Part shown: positions 25,661-34,136 of the stretch, one piece after another
How the letters are laid out: each line of letters begins with the position of its first letter
How positions within the stretch are numbered: position 1 is the first letter of the stretch
From: Amycolatopsis tucumanensis
GTDB lineage: Bacteria; Actinomycetota; Actinomycetes; Mycobacteriales; Pseudonocardiaceae
Length of the DNA stretch: 64,000 bases
NCBI RefSeq assembly: GCF_021654135.1
Contig: NZ_JAKGSD010000014.1
Span: 2,416-66,415, forward strand
Reading direction: 5' to 3'
The notes under the pieces: generated by a model
The model's database searches: none
Seen by the model: only the letters and a program-made list of their open reading frames with translations
What the model was told of the DNA's origin: nothing
Made by a program: the position numbers and the translations under genes

Positions 25661-26350
25661 ATGCCGTACAGCACCGCTACGCGGGAGATCCCCGGCGGCC
25701 GGCCCGCCGCCCGCCTGCACGCCGTCCCGGCGGCCGACCGCGCGGTGGTCCGCGTCGCGGTGCTGGCCGACGACGTGTTCCTGCGCGCCGGCCTGCTCAG
25801 CGAGATCCAGGGCAAACCCGGCATCCACGTCGTCAACGGCACGCCCGCCTCGGCGGACGTCGTGGTCGCGATGACCGAGTCGGTGGCCGGTCTGCCGGAG
25901 CTGGTGGCCGACGCCCCGACGAACGCGCGACTGGTACTGATCACCGACGCGCCCCGCCCGGCGGAACTGTGGACCGCGATCGAGAACGGCCTGGTGGTGC
26001 TGCTCCCGCGCGCGGAGGTCACGACGGCCCGCCTGCTGCGCGCCATCGCCGACGCGCACCAGGGACACGGCCACCTGCCTGCCGAACAGCTCGGCCAGGT
26101 GTTGCACGGGCTGGCCCGCCTGCAGCGCGAGGTGCTGGCGCCGCGCGAGCTGATGCTGAACGGGCTGTCCCGCCGCGAGACCGAGGTGCTGCGCCGCCTC
26201 GCCGACGGCCAGGACACCGCCGAGATCGCCGCGGAAATGTCCTATTCGGAGCGCACCGTCAAGAACATCCTGCACAGCCTCACCAGCAGGCTTGGGCTGC
26301 GCAACCGCACGCACGCCGTGTCCTACGCGCTGCGCAACGGGCTCATCTGA
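25661..26350 (+). CDS. LuxR-type regulator with a degenerate receiver domain
   Basis: A 229-residue DNA-binding protein. The C-terminal LuxR HTH is clear (LSRRETEVLRRLADGQDTAEIAAEMSYSERTVKNILHSLTSRLG, residues ~170-213). The N-terminal ~140 residues resemble a response-regulator receiver (VRVAVLADDVFLRAGLL, then VLITDAPRP and GLVVLLPRAEVT), but no aspartate is placed as the usual phospho-acceptor and the Lys position is not evident, so phosphorylation control seems lost. AGGTGG precedes the ATG by about four bases. It is divergent from the XRE-NB-ARC gene. Confidence 0.85.
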   Translation: MPYSTATREIPGGRPAARLHAVPAADRAVVRVAVLADDVFLRAGLLSEIQGKPGIHVVNGTPASADVVVAMTESVAGLPELVADAPTNARLVLITDAPRPAELWTAIENGLVVLLPRAEVTTARLLRAIADAHQGHGHLPAEQLGQVLHGLARLQREVLAPRELMLNGLSRRETEVLRRLADGQDTAEIAAEMSYSERTVKNILHSLTSRLGLRNRTHAVSYALRNGLI

Positions 26351-26375
26351 GCGGCGCTCGAATTCCCGGTGAGTG

Positions 26376-26446
26376 GCGGACACGCCGAGGCGAGGCGGCG
26401 CCTCGGCGTGTCCGCTGGTCCCGGGCCAGGCGATGGCCGGCCCGGG
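26376..26446. terminator. Bidirectional terminator: two strong hairpins
   Basis: A perfect 16-base inverted repeat (GCGGACACGCCGAGGC, 26376-26391, with 26400-26415) with an 8-base loop is followed by a second GC hairpin (CCCGGGCC 26420-26427 and GGCCCGGG 26439-26446). It fills the gap between two convergent genes. No T-tract is present, as is common in high-GC actinomycetes. Confidence 0.75.
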
Positions 26447-26455
26447 AGTTCGGGG

Positions 26456-29400
26456 TCAGGCCACGGACGTGACGGGCCAGCGGTCTCCGGTGAAGTCGCG
26501 CAGCTCGGCCGCTTCTGGCGTGCCCAGTTCGTCGAACAGGGCGTAGGCGCGGCGCCAGTAGTCCTGCGCCAGGCCGGCTCGCGCGGCGCAGCGGTGCAGT
26601 TCGGCCAGTTCGTTGAGCGCCCGCGCCTGCTGGTAGCGCTCGCCGCGGTTGATCGCCGCACGCAGCCCGGCCTCGACCAGGTCCGCGGCGGTGAGCAGGT
26701 CGCCGATGTCGCGGTGCACCCCGCCGAAGTCGATGAGCACTTCGCTCTCGGTCGCCGGGCCGCTGACCGTGCGGACGATCCGCAGCGCCTCGTTGAGGTT
26801 GCCGAGCGCGTCGTCGAACCGGCCGGTCTGCCGGTAGGTGTTGCCCAGGCGGTGCCGGGCGTAGGCGATCCGCGGTTCCAGGCCGTGCGCCTCGGCGAGG
26901 TCGGCGGCCTCCTTCAGGTGCTCGATCGCCTCGCGGTGCCTGCCCAGCCGCCGCCACGCGTCGCCGAGGTCGGCCAGCGCGCCGCTCTCCCCGTCCGGGT
27001 CGCCCGCCTGCCTGGACAGCACCAGCGCGTGCCGGTACTGGTCGACAGCCTCGTCGAGCCGGCCGAGCGTGGACAGCGTGGCGCCGAGGTTCGCGGCGAC
27101 AGCGCTTTCCAGCCGGGGGTCCCCGGCGCAGCGGACGCCCGCCGTGCGGAACAGCCGCAGCGCCTCGGGGAACTCGCCGACGCGGTGGCAGAGCACGGCC
27201 AGCGCGGTCAGCGAAGTGGCTTCCAGTTCGCGCTCGTCGTTCGCGCGGTGCAGGTCGATCGCGCGCAGGAACTGCTCGCGCGCGTCGGCGGCGCGGCCGT
27301 GGTGCAGGTACGCGGCCGCCAGGTCGGAGCGGGTGTGCGCCTCGCCGACGCGGTCCTGCGCCGCGGTCGCGGCCGCCAGCGCGGCCTCGTGCGTGTGCAC
27401 CCAGTCGTGGTCGTGGCTGTAGCCGTAGAGGTACAGGTACGCGCGCAGGCAGCGGGTCAGCTGCCAGGCGTGCGTCGGCCAGCCCTGTTCGGCGGCCAGG
27501 CTGACGGCGGCGATCAGGCACGGCCGCTCGGCCTCCAGCCACCGCTTCGCCGCCTCGCGGTCGGGCAGCACCGGGCCGTGGGCGGGCGCGGCCCCGGTGA
27601 GCGGGAGGTGCTTGGCCGGGTAGATCAGCTGCGTCGCGCGGGCCGCGGTGTGCAGGTAGAAGTCGAGCACGCGGGTGATCGCGGCGCGCCGGGCCGGCTC
27701 CGGCTCGTTGTCGCGGGCGAGGCCGCGCGCGTACTCGGCGAGCAGGTTGTGCAGCCGGTACCGGTCGCGGGTGACGACGGTGACCAGGTTCTCGTCCACG
27801 AGGCGGTCGAGCAGCCACCTAGCCCGCGACGGGGTGAGCCCGGCGAGCGCGCCGACCGACTCGGGCGTGAAGTCCGCGCCGGGGTGAAGGCCCAGCAGGC
27901 GGAACAGGCGCTGTTCCTCGGCCGCCAAGGCCTGGTAGGACAGTTCGAACACGGCCCGCAGCCGTCGGCTGCCCGCGGCCAGTTCGTCGATGCGGTCACC
28001 GGTTTCGGCCAGGCGGGCGGCAAGGTCGGCGACTGTCCATGTTGGACGGGACTGGAGGCGGCGGGCGGCGAGCGCGACGGCCATCGGCAGCCAGCCGCAC
28101 AGTTCGCCGACGCGGCGGGCGGCCTCGGGTTCGCTCTCCACCCGCTTGGCGCCGACGACGCGGACGAGCAGTTCGCGGGCCTCGGCCGGGGTGAAGACGT
28201 CCAGCGGCAGGGTGCGGGCGCCGTCGAGGGCGAGCGCGCGGCGGCTGGTGACCAGGACGAGGTTGGTCGGCCCGGCGGGCAGCAGCGGCAGGATCTGGTC
28301 CTCGCTGGCCGCGTTGTCCAGCAGCACCAGCACATCCCGGCCGTAGACGCGGTCGCGGTAGAGGGAGGCGCGCTCGTCGAGGCTGGGCGGGATCTGGTCG
28401 CCGGGGACGCCGAGCAGGCGCAGGAACGACGCGAGCACCGCGGCCGGGTCGGCCGGCGGCTGGTCGGAGTGGCCGCGCAGGTCGACGTAGAGCTGGCAGT
28501 CGCCGTAGCGGCCCTCGGCGAGCAGCTGGTGGGCGACGTGCACGGCGAGGCGGGTCTTGCCGACGCCGGCCATGCCTTCGATGAGCGCGATGCCGACCGC
28601 GGTGCCGCCGTCGATCGCGCGGAGCCCGTCACGCAGGGTGGTCAGCTCGGCTTCGCGGCCGCTGAAGTCGGCGGTGTCGAGCGGCAGCTGGCGGTGGGCG
28701 CTGACCGGGGCGAACTCCGGCCGCGCGACCTCCTGGCGCAGGACGCGCTGGTAGGCGGTGGCCAGTTCCGGCCCGGGGTCCGCGCCGAGTTCGGTGGCGA
28801 GGCGGCGGCGCAGGGTGTCGAACACGTCGAGCGCGGCGGCCTGCTGCCCGCTACCGGCGAGGGCGATCATCAGGCGCGCGTGAACGGCCTCGTGGAGCGG
28901 ATCGGCCTCCGCGACGCGCTGCAGGAGCGGCAGAACCTCCTGGTAGCGCCCCAGATCCGAGGCGGCGCCCGCGTACTCGACGACGACGGCCCGGTACTCG
29001 CGCACGAGCGCGACGACGATCGGGTGGGAGTCCAGGGCGCTCAGCCCTTCGAGCGGTTCGCCCCGCCAGAGGCCGACGGCTTCGGCGAAGAGACCGCACG
29101 CTTCGGCGAGTTCGCCCTCCTCGCGGACGTGCCGCGCGCGGGCGACGAGCTGGCGGAAGAGGAGCAGGTCGTGCTGGCCCTCGGCGACCTTGAGCTGGTA
29201 GCCGCCGCGCGCGGAGACGATGAAGCCGCTCTCCGGGTCGCCCTGGAGGCGGCGGCGCAGGCGGGAGATGCGGGACTGGAGGAGGTCGACGGTGCCGTGG
29301 TCGGGCTGGTCGCCCCAGACGGCTTCGACGAGCGCGTCCCGGCCGACGGGGGCGTTCGGGGACAGCGCGAGGAGCGCGAGGAGGGTGCGCTGGGTTTCCG

Positions 29401-29716
29401 AGCCGGGGTCGACGGGTTCGCCGTCCGCGATGACCCGGAGCGGCCCGAGGACCTCGACCCGCAGCCCGCCGCCGGTGGCCTGCTCGCTGCCCGCCTCGCG
29501 GAGCAGTTCCCCCAGCTCCACACGGGACAGACCGAGCACATCGCCCAGCTTGCGCAGAGTGGACACGCGCGGCCGGGTGACACGTCCCTGCTCGACGTCA
29601 CGCAGGCCGGCCACGCTGAGCCCCGCCAGGTCGGCGACCTCACGCTGGGTGAGGCCCGCGCGCCGGCGGAAGCCCTGGACCAGCGCGCCCAAGCGGCTCC
29701 GCGAACCGTCGCTCAT
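26456..29716 (-). CDS. AfsR/SARP-type regulator: XRE + BTAD + NB-ARC + TPR
   Basis: A 1,086-residue multidomain regulator. An XRE HTH occupies ~10-70 (FRRRAGLTQREVADLAGLSVAGLRDVEQG). A SARP-type winged helix follows from ~82 (RVEVLGPLRVIADGEPVDPG, LVEAVWGDQPDHGTVDLLQSRISRLRRRL), and the bacterial activator domain runs to ~300. NB-ARC lies around 320-560 with Walker A IEGMAGVGKTRLA and Walker B RDVLVLLDNAASE; TPR repeats run to the end (AIEHLKEAADLAEAHG). AfsR-like proteins activate secondary-metabolite genes in Streptomyces (family knowledge), but none are adjacent. The ATG at 29716 is chosen because translation beyond it lacks domain character. An extra XRE domain before the SARP domain is less common. 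Confidence 0.87.
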   Translation of the reverse strand: MSDGSRSRLGALVQGFRRRAGLTQREVADLAGLSVAGLRDVEQGRVTRPRVSTLRKLGDVLGLSRVELGELLREAGSEQATGGGLRVEVLGPLRVIADGEPVDPGSETQRTLLALLALSPNAPVGRDALVEAVWGDQPDHGTVDLLQSRISRLRRRLQGDPESGFIVSARGGYQLKVAEGQHDLLLFRQLVARARHVREEGELAEACGLFAEAVGLWRGEPLEGLSALDSHPIVVALVREYRAVVVEYAGAASDLGRYQEVLPLLQRVAEADPLHEAVHARLMIALAGSGQQAAALDVFDTLRRRLATELGADPGPELATAYQRVLRQEVARPEFAPVSAHRQLPLDTADFSGREAELTTLRDGLRAIDGGTAVGIALIEGMAGVGKTRLAVHVAHQLLAEGRYGDCQLYVDLRGHSDQPPADPAAVLASFLRLLGVPGDQIPPSLDERASLYRDRVYGRDVLVLLDNAASEDQILPLLPAGPTNLVLVTSRRALALDGARTLPLDVFTPAEARELLVRVVGAKRVESEPEAARRVGELCGWLPMAVALAARRLQSRPTWTVADLAARLAETGDRIDELAAGSRRLRAVFELSYQALAAEEQRLFRLLGLHPGADFTPESVGALAGLTPSRARWLLDRLVDENLVTVVTRDRYRLHNLLAEYARGLARDNEPEPARRAAITRVLDFYLHTAARATQLIYPAKHLPLTGAAPAHGPVLPDREAAKRWLEAERPCLIAAVSLAAEQGWPTHAWQLTRCLRAYLYLYGYSHDHDWVHTHEAALAAATAAQDRVGEAHTRSDLAAAYLHHGRAADAREQFLRAIDLHRANDERELEATSLTALAVLCHRVGEFPEALRLFRTAGVRCAGDPRLESAVAANLGATLSTLGRLDEAVDQYRHALVLSRQAGDPDGESGALADLGDAWRRLGRHREAIEHLKEAADLAEAHGLEPRIAYARHRLGNTYRQTGRFDDALGNLNEALRIVRTVSGPATESEVLIDFGGVHRDIGDLLTAADLVEAGLRAAINRGERYQQARALNELAELHRCAARAGLAQDYWRRAYALFDELGTPEAAELRDFTGDRWPVTSVA

Positions 29717-29808
29717 TCGTTCACCGCCCCGATCTCGTCGTTCGCAGCCTGGGACGCACTGGTGCGCCAAGCCGTTCCCGCGTTACTCCGACAGAGTTAC
29801 AAACTCCG

Positions 29809-29827
29809 CTTCGAAAATGCTTCGAAG
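29809..29827. promoter_or_regulatory. Paired CTTCGAA sites upstream of AfsR-like gene
   Basis: CTTCGAA occurs at 29809-29815 and as CTTCGAAG, itself a perfect palindrome, at 29820-29827, eleven bases apart (about one helical turn), roughly 95-110 bp before the start of the AfsR-like gene. The pitch and spacing suit a direct-repeat operator of the kind SARP proteins bind; this assignment is inference. Confidence 0.35.
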
Positions 29828-29973
29828 GGGTGTGGCGGTTGCGTTGGTTGCTTGGGGTTAACGCGGCTGTTGCCTGGTGGGTGCGGGTGGTGAGGGGTGC
29901 TTGCGGAGGGTGATCATGAGGTGGGGCGGGGTTGGTTTGTCTGGGTCGGGGTGGGTGGCGTGGCTCGCGTGGC

Positions 29974-30213
29974 GATGAACGGACCGTTCATCGCTTCGCG
30001 CCGTGGGCCCACTCATCAACCCGCGAAAGGGCCACCCGCGCCGCGGTGAAGGGACCGTTCATCCCTTCACCGCATCGTTGGCCCAACCACCAACCCACGA
30101 GGTCGCCACCCACGCGCCGATGAACGGACCGTTCATCCCTTCCCGGCATCAGCGATACCCGCAACACCGCATGAAGGTGGCACTCGCGTAGCGATGAAGG
30201 GACCGGTCATGCC
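29974..30213. repeat. Four regularly spaced palindromes (TGAACGGACCGTTCA type)
   Basis: TGAACGGACCGTTCA (7-base arms around one base) lies at 29976-29990 and 30121-30135; variants TGAAGGGACCGTTCA at 30047 and TGAAGGGACCGGTCA at 30195 have one or two arm changes. Starts are 71, 74 and 74 bases apart, and the spacers share GGCCCA/GCCACCC words, so a ~74-bp unit was tandemly copied. Each core continues as ATC or ATCCCTTC. They could be an extragenic palindromic element family or an operator array. Confidence 0.7.
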
Positions 30214-30334
30214 TGCGCGGCACCTCGCGCGCCACGGTTGGTCCACTCACCACCTGCGTGGCAATTGTCCACTCACCGCCGAACCGGCCAGCCCACCCCG
30301 AACCAGCCACCGCAGCCAGCCCACCCCGAACCAG

Positions 30335-33109
30335 CTACGCCGACCACTCCGAAACCCCACCCAGCTTCGCGCGGATCTGGCCCCCGTCGGGCGACCCCAG
30401 CTCCTCCAGCAACTCCAGCGCCGCGCGCCAAGCACGTTGAGCCGCAGCCGCATCACCTCGCGCCAGGTGCGCGTCGCCGAGGCGGTTGAGCGTTCGGCTT
30501 TCGTAGTAGCGGCTTCCGTGGCGGCGATACAGCCCCACGGCGGTCTCGTAGCAGCGCACCGCCTCGTCCAGGTTTCCCAGCGACTGCTGCGCGTACCCGA
30601 CGCTGTCCCACGCGTTCGCCTCACCGACCAGGTTCCCCAGCTCGGCCTGCACCGCGATCGACTCCTTGCAGTGCGCCAGCGCCTGCTCGTAATCCCCCAG
30701 CCGGGCGCAGCTCCAGCCCATGTTGTTCAGCGCACTGGCGGCCCCGTACCGGTTCCCCGCCGCCTGGAACAACTCCAGCGCCCGCCGCGCGTGGTGGAAC
30801 TCCTCGGCGTAGTCCCCGAGCCGATCGCACACCCACGTGAGCCCCTGCCGCACATCGGCCTGGTACCCGAGGTCCCCCAGCTCCTCGAACAGGTCCAGCG
30901 CCCGATCGAGCTGCGCCCGCGCCTCCTCGTCCCGCCCCAGCGCCGTCAGGATGACCGCGAGCCCCCGGTGGCTGTGCGCCAGCGCGACCGGATCCCCCAG
31001 CCGCGCGGCCGCCTCCAGCGCCACCTCGTACGTCCGCGGCTCCCCCAGCCAGTGCCTGCCCTGCCGCACGAACGTGTGGCTCAGCGCGCACGCCAGCTGC
31101 CACGCGTGCGTGTCGAACCCGGTCGCCGCCGCGCGGTCGATCGCCGCCACCAGCACCGGGTGCTCCGCCGCGAACCAGGCGCCGGCGTCCGCGGGCGGCT
31201 CCACCACCACACCCGGCGACGGCGAATCGAGCGCCAGCGGCTCCCGTTGCGGGCTCAGCGCTGCCGCGCCCGCGTGCGCCGTGTGCACGTAGTGGTCGAA
31301 CATCCGCCGCACCGCCGCGGTCCGCTCCGCCTCCGCGTCCTCCTCCTGCGTCAGCTCGATCGCGTACGCGCGCAGCAAGTCGTGGAACGCGTACCGCCCC
31401 GGCGCGCGCTCGGCGACCAGGTGCGCACGCGTCAACTCGGCCAGCAGCGGCCGCACCCGGGGCACCCCGAGCAGACTCGCCGCCGCCGCGACGGTCACGT
31501 GCGGCCCCGGGTGCAGGCCGAGGAACCGGAACAACCGGGCCGCGTCGGCGCTGATCGCGTGGTACGACCACGAGAACACCGCCCGCACATCGGAACTCGC
31601 GTCATCGCCCTCGAAAGCGTCCAGCCCGCCGCGTGCGGCGCACAGCTCGGCGGCCAGCTCCCCCAGCGTGAACCCCGGGTTCGTCGCCGCCCGCGCGGCC
31701 ACGATCGCCAGCGCCAGCGGCAACCGCGCGCACAACGTGTTGATCGAGGCGACCGCCTCCGGCTCCGCCGCCACCCGGTCCGCCCCGAGCCGCCGCGCGA
31801 GCAGTTCGCGGGCCTCCGCATCGGACAGCAGGTCCAGGCTCACCGGCGCCGCGCCCTCGACCGCGACCAGCCCGGCCAGCTGGTTCCGGCTCGTCACGAG
31901 CGTGAAACTGCCGGGCGCGCCGGGCAGCAGCGGGCGCACCTGCTCGGCGTCGCGCGCGTTGTCCAGCACCACCAGCACCTGCTTGTCCGCCAGCAGACTG
32001 CGGTAGAGGCTGACCTGCGCCTCCACGCTCACCGGGATCCGTTGCGCCGGAACGGCGAGCGCGTCGAGGAACCGCCGCACCGCCTCCGCCGGGCTCATCG
32101 CGCACGCGCCGGGATCGAAACCACGCAGGTTGACGTAGAGCTGCCCGTCCGGGAACCGCTCCCGCACCCGGTGCGCCCAGTGCACCGCGAACGCCGACTT
32201 GCCGACACCGGCGCCACCGCTGACCACCGCCACCGACACCGATGGCCGGTCGCCACTGCCGTCCAGCGGCAGCAACGCGTCCAGCCGCGCGAGGTCGCGC
32301 ATCCGCCCGGCGAACTGCGGCACGTCACCGGGCAGCTGCCGCGGCACCGGCCCCTCCTCCGGCTCGTCGCGCAGCAGCCGCACCTGCGTGTCCCGCAGCA
32401 GCGGGCCCGGCTCGACGCCGAGTTCGTCGATGAGCCGCGACCGGACCGCGGTGTAGACCTCCAGCGCCTCGGGCGTGCGGCCGCAGCGGTGCAACGCGAG
32501 CATCAGCAGGGCCTGCAGGCGTTCCCGGAACGGGTTGTCCTCGGCTTCCTGCCGCAGCTCGGTGACCACCGAGCGGTGCCGCCCCGCGGCGAGTTCGGCG
32601 TCGAAGTAGTCCTCCAGCGCGCTCAGCCGCTTCTCCGCGAGCGGCGGGCCCTCCCGGTCGAGCAGCGACTGGGTGACCCCGCCCAGCGCCGGCCCGTGCC
32701 ACAGGTCCAGCGCCGCGCGCAGCCGCCGGGCCGCGTCGGCGACGCGACCGGCGTCGAGGTCCGCGCGCGCCCTGTCGACGGCCTCGTCGAACTCGTGCAG
32801 GTCCAGCTCACCCGGCCCGACCTCGATCACGTACCCCGGCGCGCGCCTGCTGATCACGTCGGCGCCGATCAGCTTGCGCAGCTCGGAGACGTACACCTGC
32901 ACCTGACCACGCACCGTCGCCGGCGGCGCGGCGCCCCAGACCAGGGCGAACAGCTGCTCGTCCGGCACCACGCGCCCGGCGTTGAGCAGCAGCGCCGCGA
33001 GCACCGAGCGCTGCTTCGGCCCGCCCAGCCGCACCGGCCCGTCCGGCCCTGACACCTCGATCGGGCCCAGCAGCCGGTACCGCACCGGGCGGGACGGGTT
33101 CGCGGACAC
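30335..33109 (-). CDS. SARP-type regulator: BTAD + NB-ARC + TPR
   Basis: A 924-residue regulator without an XRE domain. A SARP winged helix begins at ~8 (RYRLLGPIEVSGPDGPVRLGG, LFALVWGAAPPATVRGQVQVYVSELRKL), the activator domain follows to ~245, and NB-ARC lies around 255-520 with Walker A GGAGVGKSAFA, Walker B KQVLVVLDNARDAE and LPLALAIVAARA. TPR repeats fill the C-terminal third (ALAHCKESIAVQAELGNLVGEANAWDSVG). The GTG at 33109 is preferred to the GTG at 33118 because AAGG lies about eight bases before it. It may regulate neighbouring genes, perhaps the SseB/ATPase/giant-protein locus whose edge is 70 bp away; this is inference. Confidence 0.86.
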   Translation of the reverse strand: MSANPSRPVRYRLLGPIEVSGPDGPVRLGGPKQRSVLAALLLNAGRVVPDEQLFALVWGAAPPATVRGQVQVYVSELRKLIGADVISRRAPGYVIEVGPGELDLHEFDEAVDRARADLDAGRVADAARRLRAALDLWHGPALGGVTQSLLDREGPPLAEKRLSALEDYFDAELAAGRHRSVVTELRQEAEDNPFRERLQALLMLALHRCGRTPEALEVYTAVRSRLIDELGVEPGPLLRDTQVRLLRDEPEEGPVPRQLPGDVPQFAGRMRDLARLDALLPLDGSGDRPSVSVAVVSGGAGVGKSAFAVHWAHRVRERFPDGQLYVNLRGFDPGACAMSPAEAVRRFLDALAVPAQRIPVSVEAQVSLYRSLLADKQVLVVLDNARDAEQVRPLLPGAPGSFTLVTSRNQLAGLVAVEGAAPVSLDLLSDAEARELLARRLGADRVAAEPEAVASINTLCARLPLALAIVAARAATNPGFTLGELAAELCAARGGLDAFEGDDASSDVRAVFSWSYHAISADAARLFRFLGLHPGPHVTVAAAASLLGVPRVRPLLAELTRAHLVAERAPGRYAFHDLLRAYAIELTQEEDAEAERTAAVRRMFDHYVHTAHAGAAALSPQREPLALDSPSPGVVVEPPADAGAWFAAEHPVLVAAIDRAAATGFDTHAWQLACALSHTFVRQGRHWLGEPRTYEVALEAAARLGDPVALAHSHRGLAVILTALGRDEEARAQLDRALDLFEELGDLGYQADVRQGLTWVCDRLGDYAEEFHHARRALELFQAAGNRYGAASALNNMGWSCARLGDYEQALAHCKESIAVQAELGNLVGEANAWDSVGYAQQSLGNLDEAVRCYETAVGLYRRHGSRYYESRTLNRLGDAHLARGDAAAAQRAWRAALELLEELGSPDGGQIRAKLGGVSEWSA

Positions 33110-33178
33110 GGTGGGCACCTTTCCGTGGACAGGGTGGAACGGACACGGGAAAAGCAAGCAGAACCGGGGTACCTGGCG

Positions 33179-34072
33179 CTAGTCCCCGCCCCCACCGGGC
33201 GACAGCGCCCCGGCGACGACCTCGACCAGGTCGAACACGCCCTCGCCGGTGAGGATCAGCTCGGTTTCCGCGCCCGGGTTGAAGCACAACACGTGCGACT
33301 CGTCCGGCCACTGCGCCAGGACACCGAGGAAGGGCACGGTGGCGTAGGGCTGCCCGGGCGCCAGACGGTCGAGCATCGCGGTGGACGAGAAGAGTGCGAC
33401 GACCGGGAAGTCCCCGCTCCCCGCGGTGCGCCAGGGCAGGTCCTCATCGGAGTCCTGGACGGGCCGGGTCGTCGCGACGACCACCTGACCGTTCACCAGT
33501 GCCTCCAGGTATGCGTTCTCGTCCTGCCCGCCGACCGCGGCGACCAGGGCGGTTTCCAGTGCGTTCGACGGAGCCGGCACCGGTCCCGGTTCCCGTCCCG
33601 CGCCGAATTCCTCCAGCACGAGCTCACGCACCCGGCGGCGCATCTCTTCGAACGCGGCCTCTTCCGCGTCGGCCGCGGCCACCAGTTGCTCGCGTCCCTC
33701 CGCGAGTGCGATCAGCGCGTCCGGGGCCAGCACCGCGCCGATCGGCAGGCCGGGGTTGATCGCCAGCTGCAGCGAGCTGCCCGGCTGCCAGCTCCCCCTG
33801 ATCTCCGCGAACGTGGTCTGGACGTGCTCCTGCGCGAAGGGCCCCAGTACCGCCGCCATCGACCGGGGCGAGGTGAAGACCAGGACGTGCTCGCGCTCCA
33901 GCGGCAGCAGGCCGACGAGCTCCTCCCACTCCGGGGTGCCGCGCGCCGGCAGCACGGGCAGGTACACGGGCGCGGCCAGCAGGAGCTGCGCGTAGCGCCG
34001 GCCGTCCCCGTCTGCGAGCGCGGCCTGCAGTGCGTGCTCGATTTCATTGTCCGGCTGCCACACAGGTTCCAC
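33179..34072 (-). CDS. SseB-family protein, paralogue 1
   Basis: A 297-residue protein of the SseB family (named after the E. coli serine-sensitivity protein; molecular role poorly defined). Two SseB-like units can be seen: residues ~1-110 (EIEHALQAALADGDGRRYAQLLLAAPVYLPVLP, REHVLVFTSPRSMAAVLG, LAINPGLPIGAVLAPD) and ~175-290 (LVAAVGGQDENAYLEALVNGQVVVATTRPV, VVALFSSTAMLDRL, HVLCFNPGAETELILTG). The GTG at 34072 has GAGAGG nine bases upstream. It is divergent from the beta-helix AAA+ gene (64 bp between starts) and has a clear paralogue at 35826-36752. The pairing with the ATPase suggests a shared complex. Confidence 0.8.
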   Translation of the reverse strand: MEPVWQPDNEIEHALQAALADGDGRRYAQLLLAAPVYLPVLPARGTPEWEELVGLLPLEREHVLVFTSPRSMAAVLGPFAQEHVQTTFAEIRGSWQPGSSLQLAINPGLPIGAVLAPDALIALAEGREQLVAAADAEEAAFEEMRRRVRELVLEEFGAGREPGPVPAPSNALETALVAAVGGQDENAYLEALVNGQVVVATTRPVQDSDEDLPWRTAGSGDFPVVALFSSTAMLDRLAPGQPYATVPFLGVLAQWPDESHVLCFNPGAETELILTGEGVFDLVEVVAGALSPGGGGD

Positions 34073-34136
34073 GCGCGCTTGCCTCTCTGGGGTACCTTTT
34101 GTCCTGCAAACCCTAGTCGGCCGAACCACGGAAGCC

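Larger units (their letters stand above)
29717..30334. other. 618-bp intergenic region upstream of the AfsR-like gene
   Basis: No gene is supported. Next to the AfsR-type gene the DNA is comparatively AT-rich (29790-29830) and carries CTTCGAA twice (29809-29815 and 29820-29826, the second within the palindrome CTTCGAAG), a candidate regulatory site. The middle holds four spaced palindromes (29976-30210). The right part has direct repeats of AGCCCACCCCGAACCAGC (around 30290 and 30317) just after the end of the next SARP gene. Confidence 0.5.

Noticed and set aside
26369..33052. Long plus-strand frames opposite the two SARP-type regulator genes
   Set aside because: Both are shadows of the minus-strand genes: no motifs, no ribosome-binding sites, and composition typical of antisense GC-rich DNA.
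23173..33109. A secondary-metabolite gene cluster, suggested by SARP/AfsR-type regulators
   Set aside because: No polyketide synthase, peptide synthetase, terpene or RiPP enzymes are present in the window.
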